From: Candidatus Parabeggiatoa sp. HSG14
GTDB taxonomy: Bacteria; Pseudomonadota; Gammaproteobacteria; Beggiatoales; Beggiatoaceae
Direction: 5' to 3'
Length of the DNA: 33,689 bases
Assembly (NCBI GenBank): GCA_030378085.1
Contig: JAUCGK010000017.1
Coordinates: 1-33,689 of the forward strand
Shown: piece after piece, positions 32,437 through 33,689 of the stretch
Layout: every line of letters begins with the position of its first letter
Position numbering within the stretch: position 1 is the stretch's first letter
Position numbers and translations under genes: made by a program
The notes under the pieces: model-generated
The model's input: only the letters and a program-made list of their open reading frames with translations
What the model was told of the DNA's origin: nothing
Database searches by the model: none

Positions 32437-33444
32437 TTAGCGTTCTAGTTCTAGCAAAAGCTTGCTCAACGTATCACCTGCTACTTTATTTCCCAAATGA
32501 TTCCAATGAGTATCTAATGGATGACAGTTGGTTCCTTCCGTGCTGTCTACATAATCGTAAAATTCACTAAAATACATAGCTCCGTTTTTTATAAAAATAT
32601 TTTCATAGTCTTTATCATATTCACCATCAACTGAGAATCCATAAAACTTGGTATTAGGAAAATCTGTCATAGCCTTGTTCAGCACTTTCTCTAGTACTTC
32701 TAAGCCTTGCTTTTCATATTTTTCCTGCGCTTTGGAATCTAAAGCTATCGTTGAATTCAATAGCTCCAACAAACCTAGCTTATATTTCCAGTCTAAAAGT
32801 AAAAGCCTGTGGAATACGAACCGGGTTCCATGACTCCAATCAAACAGCCAAAATCCCGGATTTTTTATCTTGATCTGACTATTTTTTACATTGAGATAGG
32901 GGCGAGGTCTCTGGTTGTTATAAAATGAAGAATTATCCAATTCATAAACATTATTATTTACATCGTTACTACATAATTGCCACATAACAATATCAGGCTT
33001 GACTCCCTCAAATATAAACTCAAGAATTAGATATTCTTGTAAATTACCAAAACCACCAATGCCGGCTGCATACACAGAATACTGATTCTTTACATTTTCT
33101 TCAAAAACATCAAAATATGCTTGACCAGTCGATACCTCGTGTGCATGAGTAAAGGAATCGCCAATAAAAAGAATATTTTTATCGGCGGAGTACTTAGGAA
33201 GTTTATTGATTAATGGATTTTTTGATGGGAGCCTTATCACTTTCTCATCACATTTGTTAATTGTAACACGTTTTTTCATTTGAGTGTTATGAACCCATCC
33301 GAATGTACTGTCAGAGACTATTTCACTGTATTCTATTTCAGAACCTTTTATAAAAAATGCAATAGTTCTGAACAGCAGTTCCAATATAACTAGGAATATA
33401 ACAAATATTATTATTAGATATGTAATGTTTTTAGCTATTTTCAT
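32437..33444 (-). CDS. Membrane-anchored SGNH/GDSL hydrolase
   Basis: This 335-residue protein has one N-terminal hydrophobic helix (about 7-24) and then an exported SGNH hydrolase domain. Block I is GDSFTH (95-100, nucleophile Ser97), block II GIGGFG (128-133), block III SND (159-161) and block V DTHWNHLG (311-318) with the Asp and His of the triad. Such enzymes remove or transfer acyl groups on polysaccharides. Its ATG 33444 overlaps the TGA of the upstream gene (ATGA), so it is preferred to the in-frame GTG at 33453. It probably adds or removes acetyl groups on the glycan, often with an MBOAT partner. Confidence 0.85.
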   Translation of the reverse strand: MKIAKNITYLIIIFVIFLVILELLFRTIAFFIKGSEIEYSEIVSDSTFGWVHNTQMKKRVTINKCDEKVIRLPSKNPLINKLPKYSADKNILFIGDSFTHAHEVSTGQAYFDVFEENVKNQYSVYAAGIGGFGNLQEYLILEFIFEGVKPDIVMWQLCSNDVNNNVYELDNSSFYNNQRPRPYLNVKNSQIKIKNPGFWLFDWSHGTRFVFHRLLLLDWKYKLGLLELLNSTIALDSKAQEKYEKQGLEVLEKVLNKAMTDFPNTKFYGFSVDGEYDKDYENIFIKNGAMYFSEFYDYVDSTEGTNCHPLDTHWNHLGNKVAGDTLSKLLLELER

Positions 33445-33689
33445 ATTTTCCACTTCAATTTTGGTTTAAGCCATTGTCCTAAAAAACTTATATATTCAAT
33501 TAAATAGATTTTGTAATAGGCAACAGATAACAGAATAATAGCCACACAAAAAACTATTAAATTCAATTCATTATAACTTATCCTATAAAAACCAATGATG
33601 GCATATAAAATAACGGGTATCATTAATTTAAAGATTGACAAATTAATTATACCAATTTTGTTTTTGGTAATCCACAAGGCATAACCGGA
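33441..33689 (-). CDS. Partial multi-pass membrane protein, 3' end only
   Basis: The frame is open to the window edge, so only the C-terminal 82 residues are visible: SGYALWITKNKIG, then two strongly hydrophobic helices and a basic end LKPKLKWKI. An apparent ATG/ATT-type start inside is not needed. The SGNH hydrolase starts inside its stop codon. An MBOAT acyltransferase or a Wzx flippase would fit the position, but the visible part does not decide between them. Confidence 0.5.
   Translation of the reverse strand, partial: SGYALWITKNKIGIINLSIFKLMIPVILYAIIGFYRISYNELNLIVFCVAIILLSVAYYKIYLIEYISFLGQWLKPKLKWKI

Overview
The window looks like chromosome from an AT-rich gammaproteobacterium. The aroK-aroB-damX order is the usual gammaproteobacterial one. 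The dense load of short palindromic and inverted-repeat elements, a cyanobacterial-type ATPase/STAS pair and a large polysaccharide locus recall large sulfur bacteria of the Thiotrichales (Beggiatoa/Thioploca/Thiomargarita). That placement is an inference from gene content; no rRNA or other marker is present.

Left part (1-6,960). Few genes sit in a sea of small repeats: a secreted or lipoprotein-like protein (696-1130), a partner-switching pair of an HATPase-like protein (1777-2361) and a STAS protein (2399-2743), a second STAS protein on the minus strand (3277-3789), and a Tat-exported 13-cysteine Csp1-type copper-storage protein (4411-4908). Decayed remnants of a histidine kinase (about 5591-5838) and an IS630-type transposase (5906-6355) follow. 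Between them lie at least five short elements with terminal inverted repeats. Three of these have matching flanking direct repeats that look like target-site duplications (1232-1346, 4237-4364, 4945-5162), and two of those three bracket the copper-storage gene.

Middle part (6,960-16,280). This holds a membrane-anchored coiled-coil protein with a near-identical tandem repeat (6964-8370) and a YoeB/Txe-type toxin-antitoxin locus whose toxin has a premature stop (9394-9872). Next come an overlapping small-protein/nucleotidyltransferase pair (10168-10741), the aroK-aroB-damX operon on the minus strand (10868-14394), a DUF1624-type acyltransferase-like membrane protein, a DGMHR-motif protein, and the broken 5' end of an OLD-like ATPase (16020-16280).

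Right part (16,285-33,689). One long minus-strand run of about 15 genes makes a surface or exported polysaccharide. Read in transcription order it holds a partial membrane protein, an SGNH hydrolase, three large GT-C-like or unclassified membrane proteins (two are a tandem duplication), an RmlD-like reductase and a sugar C-methyltransferase. GT2 and GT4 glycosyltransferases, a Wzy-like polymerase, an FkbM methyltransferase, a WcaI-like glycosyltransferase and finally gmd and fcl, which make GDP-L-fucose, complete the run. Several genes overlap by ATGA, so translation is probably coupled. Two genes in this locus appear to have had their 3' ends rewritten by the same kinds of short repeats that fill the left part. 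I see no tRNA, rRNA or CRISPR array.
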